A stretch of 64,000 nt of DNA, from the NCBI RefSeq assembly GCF_003020115.1, contig NZ_PYFX01000009.1, positions 62,001 through 126,000 of the forward strand, written 5' to 3'. This document shows positions 24,039 through 33,772 of this stretch, one piece after another. The notes under the pieces were generated by a model. That model ran no database searches and had not been told where the DNA came from. It worked only from the letters and a program-made list of their open reading frames with translations. Every line of letters starts with the position of its first letter. Position 1 is the first letter of the stretch. This DNA comes from Bradyrhizobium sp. MOS002 (GTDB lineage Bacteria > Pseudomonadota > Alphaproteobacteria > Rhizobiales > Xanthobacteraceae). The position numbers and the translations under genes are program-made.

Positions 24039-26114
24039 ATGACCAAGCTCATCATCGACGGCAAAGAGATCGATGTCCCCGCCGAATACACGCTGCTTCA
24101 GGCGTGCGAGGCGGCCGGCGCCGAGATTCCGCGCTTCTGCTATCACGAGCGGCTGTCGATCGCCGGCAATTGCCGGATGTGCCTCGTCGAGGTGAAGGGC
24201 GGCCCTAAGCCGGTCGCGAGCTGCGCCTGGGGCGTACGCGATTGCCGTCCGGGTCCCAAGGGCGAGCCGCCGGAAATCTCCACCCGTTCGCCGATGGTGA
24301 AGAAGGCACGCGAAGGCGTGATGGAGTTCCTTCTCATCAACCATCCGCTGGATTGCCCGATCTGCGATCAGGGCGGCGAGTGCGACCTCCAGGACCAGGC
24401 GATGGGCTATGGTGTCGACACCAGCCGCTTCGCCGAGAACAAGCGCGCGGTCGAGGACAAATATCTCGGCGCGCTGGTCAAGACCTCGATGAACCGCTGC
24501 ATCCAGTGCACCCGCTGCGTCCGCTTCTCGGCGGAAGTGGCCGGCGCCCCCGAAATGGGCGCGACCGGCCGCGGCGAGGACATGGAGATCACGACCTATC
24601 TCGAGCACGCGCTGACCTCGGAATTGCAGGGCAATCTCGTTGACATCTGCCCGGTCGGCGCGCTGACCTCGAAGCCTTATGCCTTCGCCGCGCGCCCATG
24701 GGAGCTCGGCAAGACCCAGTCGATCGACGTGATGGACGGATTGGGCTCTGCGATCCGCGTCGACACCCGCGGCCGCGAAGTGATGCGTATCCTGCCGCGC
24801 ATCAACGAGGCCGTGAACGAGGAGTGGATCTCCGACAAGACCCGCCACGTCGTCGACGGCCTGCGTACCCAGCGCCTCGACCGGCCCTATATCCGCGAAG
24901 CCGGCAAGCTGCGCGCGGCGAGCTGGCCCGAGGCCTTTGCCGCGATCGCCGCTAAAGCGGCCCGCACCGACGGCAAGCGCATCGGTGCGATCGCGGGCGA
25001 CCTCGCCGGCGTCGAAGAGATGTTCGCGCTGAAGGATCTGCTGGCCAAATACGGCTCGGCCAATCTGGCAGTGCAGGGCGGCGACGCCTTCGATCCCGCG
25101 TTCGGCCGCGGCTCCTACATCTTCAATCCGACGCTCGCGGGCGTCGAGCAGGCCGATGCGCTGCTCATCATCGGTGCCAATCCGCGGAAAGAGGCGGCCG
25201 TGTTCAACGCCCGCATCCGCAAGCGCTGGCGCGCCGGCGGCTTCAAGGTCGGCGTGATCGGCGCCAAGCCCGACCTCACCTACGACTATGACCATCTCGG
25301 CGCGGGCACCGACACGCTCGGTGAGCTCGCGGCCGGCAAGCACTCCTTCATGGACGTGCTGAAGAACGCCAAGAACCCGATCATCCTGGTCGGTGCGGGC
25401 GCGGCCTCTCGTCACGACGGCGCTGCCATTCTCGCCGCCGCCGCCAAGCTCGCGCTCGATGTCGGCGCGCTCAAGGACGGCTGGAACGGCTTTGGCGTGC
25501 TGCATGAGAGCGCCTCGCGCGTCGGTGCGCTCGATATCGGCTTTGCCGCCGGTCAGGGCGGGCTGAACGCGGCGCAGATGACGACCTTCGGGACGCTCGA
25601 TCTGCTGTTCCTGCTCGGCGCCGACGAGATCAAGCCGTCCGACGGCACCTTCGTCGTCTATATCGGCACCCACGGCGACCGCGGCGCCCATCGCGCCGAC
25701 GTGATCCTGCCGGCAGCCGCCTATACCGAGAAGTCGGCGATCTACGTCAACACCGAAGGCCGCGTGCAGATGACCGGACGGGCCGCATTCCCGCCGGGCG
25801 AGGCCCGCGAGGACTGGGCGATCGTCCGCGCGCTGTCGGAGGCGCTCGGCAAGAAGCTCGGCTATGACTCGCTTTCGGCCTTGCGCCAGGCGATCTTCAA
25901 GGCCGTGCCGCATTTGATCCGTCTCGACCAGATCGAGGCCGGCTCGGCCGATCAGATCAAGAAACTGGCGGGGAAGGGCGGCACGACGGAGAAGGCCCCG
26001 TTCAAGCCGCTCGTCGAGGACTTCTATTTGACCAACCCAATCGCGCGTGCGTCCGCCGTGATGGCGGAGTGTTCGCGGCTTGCCTCCGGGCAGATGCTGA
26101 CCGCAGCGGAGTGA
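24039..26114 (+). CDS. nuoG: NADH-quinone oxidoreductase subunit G
   Basis: A 691-residue subunit (75-kDa family) carrying several Fe-S clusters. The N-terminal ferredoxin-like domain has AGNCRMCLVEVKG (N1b), the His-containing CPICDQGGECDLQDQ region (N5), and NRCIQCTRCVRF with VDICPVGALTSKP (N4). The rest is a molybdopterin-oxidoreductase-like fold without a cofactor. Length matches the mitochondrial-type NuoG and lacks the extra N7 Cys motif of the longer enterobacterial form. It lies 5 nt after nuoF and 4 nt before nuoH. Confidence 0.97.
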   Translation: MTKLIIDGKEIDVPAEYTLLQACEAAGAEIPRFCYHERLSIAGNCRMCLVEVKGGPKPVASCAWGVRDCRPGPKGEPPEISTRSPMVKKAREGVMEFLLINHPLDCPICDQGGECDLQDQAMGYGVDTSRFAENKRAVEDKYLGALVKTSMNRCIQCTRCVRFSAEVAGAPEMGATGRGEDMEITTYLEHALTSELQGNLVDICPVGALTSKPYAFAARPWELGKTQSIDVMDGLGSAIRVDTRGREVMRILPRINEAVNEEWISDKTRHVVDGLRTQRLDRPYIREAGKLRAASWPEAFAAIAAKAARTDGKRIGAIAGDLAGVEEMFALKDLLAKYGSANLAVQGGDAFDPAFGRGSYIFNPTLAGVEQADALLIIGANPRKEAAVFNARIRKRWRAGGFKVGVIGAKPDLTYDYDHLGAGTDTLGELAAGKHSFMDVLKNAKNPIILVGAGAASRHDGAAILAAAAKLALDVGALKDGWNGFGVLHESASRVGALDIGFAAGQGGLNAAQMTTFGTLDLLFLLGADEIKPSDGTFVVYIGTHGDRGAHRADVILPAAAYTEKSAIYVNTEGRVQMTGRAAFPPGEAREDWAIVRALSEALGKKLGYDSLSALRQAIFKAVPHLIRLDQIEAGSADQIKKLAGKGGTTEKAPFKPLVEDFYLTNPIARASAVMAECSRLASGQMLTAAE

Positions 26115-26118
26115 GCCG

Positions 26119-27186
26119 ATGGAATTCTTCGAAAGCGCATTCTGGACCGGGTTCCTCTGGCCGCTGATCATCATGATCGCGGAGAGCGTCCTGGTGCTGG
26201 TCGTCCTGCTCGTGGCGATCGCCTACATCCTGCTCGCCGACCGCAAGATCTGGGCGGCGGTGCAGATCCGCCGCGGCCCGAACGTGGTGGGTCCCTGGGG
26301 CCTGCTGCAATCCTTTGCGGACTTGCTGAAGTTCGTGCTGAAGGAGCCGATCATCCCGTCCGGCGCCAACAAGGGCGTGTTTCTCCTTGCTCCCTTGGTC
26401 TCATGCGTGCTCGCGCTCGCCGCCTGGGCGGTGATCCCGACCAATCTCGGCTGGGTGATCTCCGACATCAATGTCGGCGTTCTCTTCATCTTCGCGATTT
26501 CGTCGCTGTCGATCTACGGCATCATCATGGCCGGCTGGTCGTCGAACTCGAAATATCCGTTCCTGGCGGCGCTGCGCTCGGCGGCGCAGATGGTGTCCTA
26601 CGAGGTCTCGATCGGCTTCGTCATCATCACGGTGCTGCTCTGCGCCGGGACGCTGAACCTCTCGGCCGTGGTCGAGGCGCAGCATGTCCGCGGCCTGGCC
26701 AGCCTTATCGGGTTGCCGCAGCTCACCATCCTGAACTGGTACGTCTGGCCGCTGTTCCCGATGTTCGTGATCTTCTACGTCTCGGCGCTGGCGGAAACCA
26801 ACCGTCCGCCGTTCGACCTGGTCGAAGCGGAATCCGAGCTCGTCGCCGGCTTCATGGTCGAGTACGGCTCGACGCCGTATCTTCTGTTCATGCTCGGCGA
26901 GTATGTCGCGATTGCCACGATGTGCGCGATGGCGACGATCCTCTTCCTCGGAGGCTGGCTGCCGCCGGTGGACCTGCCGCCGTTCAACTGGGTGCCGGGG
27001 ATCATCTGGTTCTCGCTGAAACTGTTCTTCATGTTCTTCCTGTTCGCGATGGCCAAGGCGATCGTGCCGCGCTACCGCTACGATCAACTGATGCGCCTCG
27101 GCTGGAAAGTGTTCCTGCCGTTGTCGCTGGCGATGGTGATCGTGGTGGCCGGTGTGCTGCACTTTGCCGACATCGCGCCGAAGTGA
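26119..27186 (+). CDS. nuoH: NADH-quinone oxidoreductase subunit H
   Basis: A 355-residue membrane subunit with eight or more helices that forms the quinone channel and links the peripheral arm to the proton pumps. Conserved loops are visible: ADRKIWAAVQIRRGPNVVGP and ETNRPPFDLVEAESELVAGF, the latter with the essential acidic residues facing the quinone cavity. It is in the standard nuo position between nuoG and nuoI. Confidence 0.98.
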   Translation: MEFFESAFWTGFLWPLIIMIAESVLVLVVLLVAIAYILLADRKIWAAVQIRRGPNVVGPWGLLQSFADLLKFVLKEPIIPSGANKGVFLLAPLVSCVLALAAWAVIPTNLGWVISDINVGVLFIFAISSLSIYGIIMAGWSSNSKYPFLAALRSAAQMVSYEVSIGFVIITVLLCAGTLNLSAVVEAQHVRGLASLIGLPQLTILNWYVWPLFPMFVIFYVSALAETNRPPFDLVEAESELVAGFMVEYGSTPYLLFMLGEYVAIATMCAMATILFLGGWLPPVDLPPFNWVPGIIWFSLKLFFMFFLFAMAKAIVPRYRYDQLMRLGWKVFLPLSLAMVIVVAGVLHFADIAPK

Positions 27187-27194
27187 GGGCCGTC

Positions 27195-27689
27195 ATGGGT
27201 ATCAACATCAACGCCACCGCACGCTCGCTTCTGCTGTCGGAATTCGTCTCGGCGTTCTTCCTCGCCATGCGCTATTTCTTCCAGCCGAAGCCGACGCTGA
27301 ACTATCCCTTCGAGAAGGGCCCGATCTCGCCGCGCTTCCGCGGCGAGCATGCGCTGCGCCGCTATCCGAACGGCGAGGAACGCTGCATCGCCTGCAAGCT
27401 GTGCGAAGCGATCTGCCCGGCGCAGGCCATCACCATCGAGGCCGGCCCGCGCCGCAACGACGGCACCCGCCGTACCGTGCGCTACGACATCGACATGGTG
27501 AAGTGCATCTATTGCGGCCTCTGCCAGGAAGCCTGTCCGGTCGATGCCATCGTCGAAGGTCCGAACTTCGAGTTCGCGACCGAGACTCGCGAGGAACTGT
27601 TCTATGACAAGGCCAAGCTGCTCGCCAACGGCGACCGCTGGGAACGCGAGATCGCGAAAGCGATCGAGCTCGACGCGCCGTACCGGTGA
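27195..27689 (+). CDS. nuoI: NADH-quinone oxidoreductase subunit I
   Basis: A 164-residue ferredoxin-like subunit with two [4Fe-4S] clusters, N6a and N6b, held by CIACKLCEAICPAQAI and CIYCGLCQEACPVDAIVEG. The N-terminal amphipathic helix (LLSEFVSAFFLAMRYFFQPK) lies against the membrane. The ATG at 27195 is 8 nt after the nuoH stop; the longer open frame that reads through nuoH is a shadow. Confidence 0.98.
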   Translation: MGININATARSLLLSEFVSAFFLAMRYFFQPKPTLNYPFEKGPISPRFRGEHALRRYPNGEERCIACKLCEAICPAQAITIEAGPRRNDGTRRTVRYDIDMVKCIYCGLCQEACPVDAIVEGPNFEFATETREELFYDKAKLLANGDRWEREIAKAIELDAPYR

Positions 27690-27698
27690 GATGAGAGC

Positions 27699-28337
27699 AT
27701 GATCCTTCCCGCGCTGTTCTTCTATCTGTTCGCCGGCGTCTGTGTCGCCTCGGCGGTGATGGTGATTGTCTCGCGCAATCCCGTGCACTCCGTGCTGTAC
27801 CTGATCCTGGCCTTCGTAAACGCCTCCGGCCTGTTCGTGCTGATGGGCGCCGAGTTCCTGGCGATGATCCTGATCGTCGTCTATGTCGGCGCCGTCGCGG
27901 TGCTGTTCCTGTTCGTGATCATGATGCTCGACGTCGACTTCCTCGAGCTGCGCGAGGGCTTCATCGAGTACCTGCCGGTCGGCCTCGTGATCGGCGGCAT
28001 CTTCCTGTTCGAGCTGTTGCTCACGGTCGGCTTCTGGGTCATCAACCCCGGCGTCGCCAAGACGATCACGGCGGCAATCCCGACCAACGTCTCGAACACC
28101 GAGGCGCTCGGTATCGTGCTCTATACGAAGTACATCCACTACTTCCAGCTCTCGGGCATGGTGCTGCTGGTCGCGATGATCGGCGCCATCGTGCTGACGC
28201 TGCGGCACAAGGCGAGCGTCAAGCGGCAGGACATCAACGTTCAGAACGCGCGCACGCCCGAAATAGCGATGGCGATACGCAAGGTGGCGCCGGGGCAGGG
28301 GCTCCAGGACTCTGACGCGGCGGAGTGGGTGAAATGA
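27699..28337 (+). CDS. nuoJ: NADH-quinone oxidoreductase subunit J
   Basis: A 212-residue membrane subunit with five helices. The conserved region SRNPVHSVLYLILAFVNASG and the helix-3 stretch LIVVYVGAVAVLFLFVIMML are intact; the latter contains the pi-bulge region near the quinone site. The polar C-terminal tail (about 40 residues) is longer than in enterobacteria. Its stop overlaps the nuoK ATG. Confidence 0.97.
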   Translation: MILPALFFYLFAGVCVASAVMVIVSRNPVHSVLYLILAFVNASGLFVLMGAEFLAMILIVVYVGAVAVLFLFVIMMLDVDFLELREGFIEYLPVGLVIGGIFLFELLLTVGFWVINPGVAKTITAAIPTNVSNTEALGIVLYTKYIHYFQLSGMVLLVAMIGAIVLTLRHKASVKRQDINVQNARTPEIAMAIRKVAPGQGLQDSDAAEWVK

Positions 28338-28642
28338 CGATCGGGCTCGGACACTATCTTGCGGTCGGCGCGATCCTGTTCACGCTCGGGATCCTCGGCA
28401 TCTTCCTGAACCGCAAGAACATCATCGTCATCCTGATGTCGATCGAGCTGATCCTGCTCGCCGTCAACGTCAACCTGGTGGCGTTCTCGACCTTCCTCGG
28501 CGACATCGTCGGGCAGGTCTTCGCGCTCCTGGTGCTCACCGTCGCGGCCGCTGAAGCCGCGATCGGTCTCGCCATCCTGGTGGTCTATTTCCGCAACCGC
28601 GGCTCGATCGCGGTTGAGGACGTCAATCTGATGAAGGGCTGA
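28334..28642 (+). CDS. nuoK: NADH-quinone oxidoreductase subunit K
   Basis: A 102-residue, three-helix membrane subunit. The buried Glu residues in the helix MSIELILLAVNVNLVAFS and in LTVAAAEAAIGLAILVVYFR belong to the central proton-transfer axis. It begins at the ATGA overlap with nuoJ. A 45-bp palindromic repeat separates it from nuoL. Confidence 0.97.
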   Translation: MTIGLGHYLAVGAILFTLGILGIFLNRKNIIVILMSIELILLAVNVNLVAFSTFLGDIVGQVFALLVLTVAAAEAAIGLAILVVYFRNRGSIAVEDVNLMKG

Positions 28643-28644
28643 TC

Positions 28645-28689
28645 GCATGATCCGGAAAAGTGGATACCGGTTTTCCGACCAGATCATGC
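28645..28689. repeat. 45-bp dispersed palindromic repeat, copy 1
   Basis: Begins GCATGATCCGGAAAAG and ends GATCATGC. The outer 8 bp and the inner GGAAAA/TTTTCC can pair, forming a hairpin between nuoK and nuoL. A second copy in the opposite orientation lies at 36257-36301 and matches at 40 of 45 positions. Confidence 0.85.
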
Positions 28690-28703
28690 GGGAAGAGTAA
28701 ATC

Positions 28704-30803
28704 ATGGTCCAGGCAATCGTCTTTCTGCCTCTGCTGGGCGCCATTCTGGCCGGCCTGATCGCGCTGTTCGGTGCGCATGCCCGTAACCCCTCGGGCGACA
28801 CGGTCGAGCATCACGATGATCACGGTCATGGCGCGCACGCCCATGCGTCCGACACCATCAACGAGGATGCGTCGGTCATCCATGAGACCCATCACGAGCC
28901 CGGCGACGGCCACGACGACCACCACGTCTCCGAGCCGGCGGCGGCGGGCTCGCGCGGCGCCGAGCTGATCACCACGGCGTTGCTGTTCGTGTCGGCGGCG
29001 CTGTCCTGGATGACGCTGGTCGATGTCGGCTTCATGCACCACGACATCCGCATTCCGCTGCTGCCGTGGATCCTCTCCGGCGATCTCCAGGTCTACTGGA
29101 CGCTGCGGGTCGACACGCTCACCGCCGTGATGCTGGTGGTGGTGACCACCGTGTCCTCGCTCGTGCACCTCTATTCCATCGGCTACATGGACGAGGACCC
29201 GAACCGGCCGCGCTTCTTCGGCTATCTCTCCCTGTTCACCTTCGCCATGCTGATGCTGGTGACCGCGGACAACCTGGTGCAGCTGTTCTTCGGCTGGGAA
29301 GGCGTGGGTCTGGCGAGCTATCTCCTGATCGGCTTCTGGTACCAGAAGCCCTCGGCGAACGCCGCCGCCATCAAGGCTTTCGTAGTCAATCGCGTCGGCG
29401 ATTTCGGCTTTGCGCTCGGCATCTTCGCGATCTTCCTGCTGGCCGGCTCGACCGATTTCGAGACCATCTTCCACGCTGCGCCGGGTCTCACCGGCAAGAC
29501 CATCGACTTCCTCGGCTGGCACGCCGACGCGCTGACCTTGACCTGCCTGTTGCTGTTCATGGGCGCCATGGGCAAGTCGGCGCAGTTCCTGCTGCACACC
29601 TGGTTGCCGGACGCGATGGAAGGTCCGACCCCGGTGTCGGCGCTGATCCACGCCGCGACCATGGTCACCGCCGGCGTCTTCATGGTGGCGCGCCTGTCGC
29701 CGCTGTTCGAGCTCGCGCCGAACGCGCAAGCCGTCGTGATGTTCTTCGGCGCCACCACGGCGTTCTTCGCGGCGACCATCGGCCTGGTCCAGAACGACAT
29801 CAAGCGCATCGTCGCCTACTCGACCTGTTCGCAGCTCGGCTACATGTTCGTGGCGATGGGGGCGGGGGCCTATTCGGTCGGCATGTTCCACCTGTTCACG
29901 CACGCCTTCTTCAAGGCGCTGTTGTTCCTGGGCTCCGGCTCGGTGATCTACGCGATGCATCACGAGCAGGACATCCGCAATATGGGCGGCCTATGGCGCA
30001 AGATCCCCTACACCTACGCAGTGATGGTGGTCGGCACGCTCGCGCTCACCGGCTTCCCGCTGACCGCCGGCTATTTCTCCAAGGACGCGATCATCGAGTC
30101 CGCTTACGCCTCGCACAATCCGTTCGCGATGTACGGCTTCCTGATGACGGTGGTCGCGGCCGGCCTGACCTCGTTCTACTCGTGGCGCCTGATCTTCAAG
30201 ACCTTCCACGGCGAGCCGCATGACGAGCATCACTACGAGGCTGCGCATGAAGCGCCGATCTGGATGCTGATCCCGATCGGTGTGCTCGCGGTCGGCTCCA
30301 TCCTGGCCGGCTTCCCGTTCAAGGAGCTGTTCGCCGGTCACGGCATCGAGGAGTTCTTCCGCGAATCCGTGAAGATGAACCCGCACATCATCGAGGAGAT
30401 GCACCACATCCCCGAGACCATCGCCTTCCTGCCGACAGTGATGATGGTTCTGGGCTTCCTGGTGTCATACCTGTTCTACATCCGCCGACCCTATCTGCCG
30501 GTCGAGCTCGCGAACACGCAGCCGATGCTGTACAAGTTCCTGCTCAACAAATGGTACTTCGACGAGCTCTACGACATCATCTTCGTCCGTCCGGCGAAGT
30601 GGATCGGCTACCAGCTCTGGAAGAAGGGCGACGGCTTCATCATCGACGGCCTCGGCCCCGACGGCGTCTCGGCCCGAGTGCTGGACGTCACCCGCAACGT
30701 CGTGAAGATCCAGACCGGCTATCTCTATCACTACGCGTTCGCCATGCTGATCGGTGCCGCCGGCCTGATCACCTGGTTCATGTTCGGCTTTGGAGGCCAG
30801 TAA
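28704..30803 (+). CDS. nuoL: NADH-quinone oxidoreductase subunit L, with His-rich loop
   Basis: A 699-residue antiporter-like proton-pumping subunit. The conserved Glu and Lys of the channel are in FFGWEGVGLASYLLIGFWYQ and GAMGKSAQFLLHTWLPDAME. The long C-terminal lateral helix region is present (LYDIIFVRPAKWIGYQLWKK). Unusual: between the first and second helices (residues 36-74) there is a hydrophilic insertion with 12 His and many Asp/Glu residues (for example EHHDDHGHGAHAHAS). In Escherichia coli this loop is short. The repeat upstream lies between nuoK and this ATG; GGGAAGAG serves as the ribosome site. Confidence 0.97.
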   Translation: MVQAIVFLPLLGAILAGLIALFGAHARNPSGDTVEHHDDHGHGAHAHASDTINEDASVIHETHHEPGDGHDDHHVSEPAAAGSRGAELITTALLFVSAALSWMTLVDVGFMHHDIRIPLLPWILSGDLQVYWTLRVDTLTAVMLVVVTTVSSLVHLYSIGYMDEDPNRPRFFGYLSLFTFAMLMLVTADNLVQLFFGWEGVGLASYLLIGFWYQKPSANAAAIKAFVVNRVGDFGFALGIFAIFLLAGSTDFETIFHAAPGLTGKTIDFLGWHADALTLTCLLLFMGAMGKSAQFLLHTWLPDAMEGPTPVSALIHAATMVTAGVFMVARLSPLFELAPNAQAVVMFFGATTAFFAATIGLVQNDIKRIVAYSTCSQLGYMFVAMGAGAYSVGMFHLFTHAFFKALLFLGSGSVIYAMHHEQDIRNMGGLWRKIPYTYAVMVVGTLALTGFPLTAGYFSKDAIIESAYASHNPFAMYGFLMTVVAAGLTSFYSWRLIFKTFHGEPHDEHHYEAAHEAPIWMLIPIGVLAVGSILAGFPFKELFAGHGIEEFFRESVKMNPHIIEEMHHIPETIAFLPTVMMVLGFLVSYLFYIRRPYLPVELANTQPMLYKFLLNKWYFDELYDIIFVRPAKWIGYQLWKKGDGFIIDGLGPDGVSARVLDVTRNVVKIQTGYLYHYAFAMLIGAAGLITWFMFGFGGQ

Positions 30804-32312
30804 ATGACGACCTGGCCAATTCTATCCGTCACGACGTTCCTGCCGCTGGTCGGCGCGCTGATCGTCTATCTCAGCCGCGGCGATGACGAGGCGGCCCGGC
30901 GCAACTCGCGCTGGATCGCGCTGTGGACCACGCTGATCACCTTCGCGGTGTCGGTGATCCTGGTCATGCGGTTTGATGCATCGAGCGCCGACTTCCAGTT
31001 CGTCGAGAAGGCGAACTGGCTCGCCACCGGCATCACCTACCACATGGGCGTGGACGGCATTTCACTGCCGCTCGTGATCCTGACCACCGCCATCATGCCG
31101 TTCTGCATCATCGCGAGCTGGAAGGCGATCACCAACCGCGTCCGCGAATACATGATGGCGTTCCTGATCCTGGAAACGCTGATGATCGGCACCTTCTCGG
31201 CGCTCGATCTCGTGCTGTTCTATCTGTTCTTCGAGGGCGGCCTGATCCCGATGTTCCTGATCATCGGCGTCTGGGGCGGTCCGCGCCGGGTCTACGCGTC
31301 CTTCAAGTTCTTCCTCTACACGCTGCTCGGCTCGGTCCTGATGCTGCTCGCCATCATGGCGCTGTACTGGAACGGCGGCACCACCGACATCCCGACCCTG
31401 ATGCACACCGCCGTGCCGCGCTCGCTGCAGACCTGGGCGTGGCTTGCCTTCTTCGCCTCGTTCGCGGTGAAGATGCCGATGTGGCCGGTGCACACCTGGC
31501 TCCCCGACGCCCACGTCGAGGCGCCGACCGCCGGCTCGGTGGTCCTGGCTGCGATCATGCTGAAGATGGGCGGCTACGGCTTCCTGCGTTTCTCGCTGCC
31601 GATGTTCCCGCTGGCCTCGCATGACTTCGCGCCATTGATGTTCACGCTCTCGGCCATCGCCATCATCTACACCTCGCTGGTGGCGCTGATGCAGGAGGAC
31701 ATGAAGAAGCTGATTGCGTACTCCTCGGTGGCGCATATGGGCTTCGTCACCATGGGCATCTTTGCCGGCACCATGCAGGGCGTTGCCGGCGGCGTGTTCC
31801 AGATGATCTCGCACGGCATCGTGTCCGGCGCACTGTTCCTCTGCGTCGGCATCGTTTACGACCGCATGCACACCCGCGACATCGCGGCCTATGGCGGCCT
31901 CGTCAACCGGATGCCGCTCTACGCGCTGACCTTCATGGTCTTCACTATGGCCAATGTCGGTCTGCCCGGCACCTCCGGCTTCGTCGGCGAGTTCATGACG
32001 CTGCTCGGTACATTCAAGGTCTCGATCCCGACCGCGTTCTTCGCCACCTTCGGCGTGATTCTGTCGGCCTGCTATGCGCTGTGGCTCTACCGCAAGGTCG
32101 TGTTCGGGGCGCTGGTCAAGCCGTCGCTGATGAGCATGAAGGATCTCACCTTCCGGGAGGGCCTGACGCTGTTCCCGCTGATCGCGCTGACGATCCTGTT
32201 CGGCATCTATCCGAAGCCGGTGCTCGACATGTCGGCGGCCTCGGTCCAGCAACTCGTCAACAATTACAACACCGCTGTGACGGCCGTGAAGGCCGCCGCA
32301 CTGCTCCAGTGA
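30804..32312 (+). CDS. nuoM: NADH-quinone oxidoreductase subunit M
   Basis: A 502-residue antiporter-like proton-pumping subunit with about 14 helices. The key Glu is in FYLFFEGGLIPMFLIIGVWG and the key Lys in FAVKMPMWPVHTWLPDAHVE, with further Lys residues in the KKLIAYSSVAHMGF region. The ATG immediately follows the nuoL stop (TAAATG). Full length and typical. Confidence 0.98.
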   Translation: MTTWPILSVTTFLPLVGALIVYLSRGDDEAARRNSRWIALWTTLITFAVSVILVMRFDASSADFQFVEKANWLATGITYHMGVDGISLPLVILTTAIMPFCIIASWKAITNRVREYMMAFLILETLMIGTFSALDLVLFYLFFEGGLIPMFLIIGVWGGPRRVYASFKFFLYTLLGSVLMLLAIMALYWNGGTTDIPTLMHTAVPRSLQTWAWLAFFASFAVKMPMWPVHTWLPDAHVEAPTAGSVVLAAIMLKMGGYGFLRFSLPMFPLASHDFAPLMFTLSAIAIIYTSLVALMQEDMKKLIAYSSVAHMGFVTMGIFAGTMQGVAGGVFQMISHGIVSGALFLCVGIVYDRMHTRDIAAYGGLVNRMPLYALTFMVFTMANVGLPGTSGFVGEFMTLLGTFKVSIPTAFFATFGVILSACYALWLYRKVVFGALVKPSLMSMKDLTFREGLTLFPLIALTILFGIYPKPVLDMSAASVQQLVNNYNTAVTAVKAAALLQ

Positions 32313-32334
32313 GCGGGCAGGTCAGGATATCGCC

Positions 32335-33771
32335 ATGAGCTTTGAGACTGCAGGTTATCAACTGGCGCCGGTGCTGCCCGAGCTCGTGCTCGCGGTCGGG
32401 GCCATGGCACTCCTGATGCTCGGCGCCTATCGCGGGCAGGAGACCACCAAGACGGTCACGACGCTTGCGGTGCTGCTCCTGATCGTGGTCGGTATGCTCG
32501 AATACATGCTGCCCGCTGGCAAGCACGTGACCTTCGGCGGCAGCTTCATCGTCGATGATTTTGCCCGCTTCATGAAGATCCTTGCCCTGATCGGCTCGGC
32601 GGTGACGCTGGTGCTGTCGACCGAGTTCCTGTCGGATCCGTCGCGCCGCATCTTCGAATACGCGATCCTGGTGCTGCTCTCGACGCTCGGCATGATGGTG
32701 CTGATCTCGGCCGGCGACCTGATCTCGCTCTATCTTGGCCTCGAATTGATGTCGCTGGCGCTCTACGTCGTGGCGGCTTCCAACCGCGACAACGCCAAGT
32801 CGACCGAAGCCGGCCTGAAGTACTTCGTGCTCGGCGCGCTGTCCTCGGGCATGCTGCTCTACGGCTCCTCGCTGATCTACGGCTTCACCGGCACGGTCGC
32901 CTTCACCGGCATCGCGGCGGCCGCGACGATCTCGAATGTCGGCCTGGTGTTCGGCCTGGTCTTCCTGCTCGCCGGCCTCTGCTTCAAGGTCTCGGCCGTG
33001 CCGTTCCACATGTGGACGCCGGACGTCTACGAAGGCGCACCGACGCCCGTGACGGCCTTCTTCGCCTCGGCGCCGAAGGTGGCCGCGCTCGCGGTCTTCA
33101 CCCGCGTCACGCTCACGGCATTCCCGGGCATCGTCTCGCAGTGGCAGCAGATCCTGGTGTTCGTGTCGATTGCCTCGATGGCGCTGGGTTCGTTCGCCGC
33201 GATCGGCCAGAGCAACATCAAGCGCCTGATGGCCTATTCCTCGATCGGCCATATGGGCTTTGCCCTGGTCGGGCTCGCGGCGGGTACGGTCGAGGGCGCG
33301 CAGGGCGTGCTGATGTACATCGTGATCTATGTCGCGATGACGCTGGGCTCGTTCGCGGTCATCCTGGCGATGAAGCGCAACGGCCAGCCGGTCGAGCAGA
33401 TCAGCGATTTCGCGGGTCTCTCGCGGACCAATCCGCTGCTCGCCTTCATGTTCGCGATGCTGCTGTTCTCGCTCGCCGGCATCCCGCCGCTCGCCGGCTT
33501 CTTTGCCAAATGGTACGTCTTCGTCGCCGCCATCAAGGCGAACCTGTTCACGCTCGCCGTGGTCGGCGTGCTCTCCAGCGTGGTCGGCGCCTACTACTAT
33601 CTCACCATCGTCAAGACGATGTATTTCGACGAGCCGGCCGGGCAAGTCGATACGGTGCGCGTCGAAGTCAAGACGGTGCTGGCGGTCGCGGGCCTGTTCA
33701 ACATCCTGTTCGCGCTGTTCGCAGGCCCGGTGGTGAGCGTCGCCTCCGCCGCCGCCAAGTCGCTGTTCTAG
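32335..33771 (+). CDS. nuoN: NADH-quinone oxidoreductase subunit N
   Basis: A 478-residue antiporter-like proton-pumping subunit, the last core gene of the nuo operon. LYLGLELMSLALYVVAASNR contains the conserved Glu, FKVSAVPFHMWTPDVYEGAP the conserved Lys, and NIKRLMAYSSIGHMGFALVG the next Lys region. It ends one base before the birA ATG, so the transcript continues into birA. Confidence 0.98.
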   Translation: MSFETAGYQLAPVLPELVLAVGAMALLMLGAYRGQETTKTVTTLAVLLLIVVGMLEYMLPAGKHVTFGGSFIVDDFARFMKILALIGSAVTLVLSTEFLSDPSRRIFEYAILVLLSTLGMMVLISAGDLISLYLGLELMSLALYVVAASNRDNAKSTEAGLKYFVLGALSSGMLLYGSSLIYGFTGTVAFTGIAAAATISNVGLVFGLVFLLAGLCFKVSAVPFHMWTPDVYEGAPTPVTAFFASAPKVAALAVFTRVTLTAFPGIVSQWQQILVFVSIASMALGSFAAIGQSNIKRLMAYSSIGHMGFALVGLAAGTVEGAQGVLMYIVIYVAMTLGSFAVILAMKRNGQPVEQISDFAGLSRTNPLLAFMFAMLLFSLAGIPPLAGFFAKWYVFVAAIKANLFTLAVVGVLSSVVGAYYYLTIVKTMYFDEPAGQVDTVRVEVKTVLAVAGLFNILFALFAGPVVSVASAAAKSLF

Positions 33772-33772
33772 G

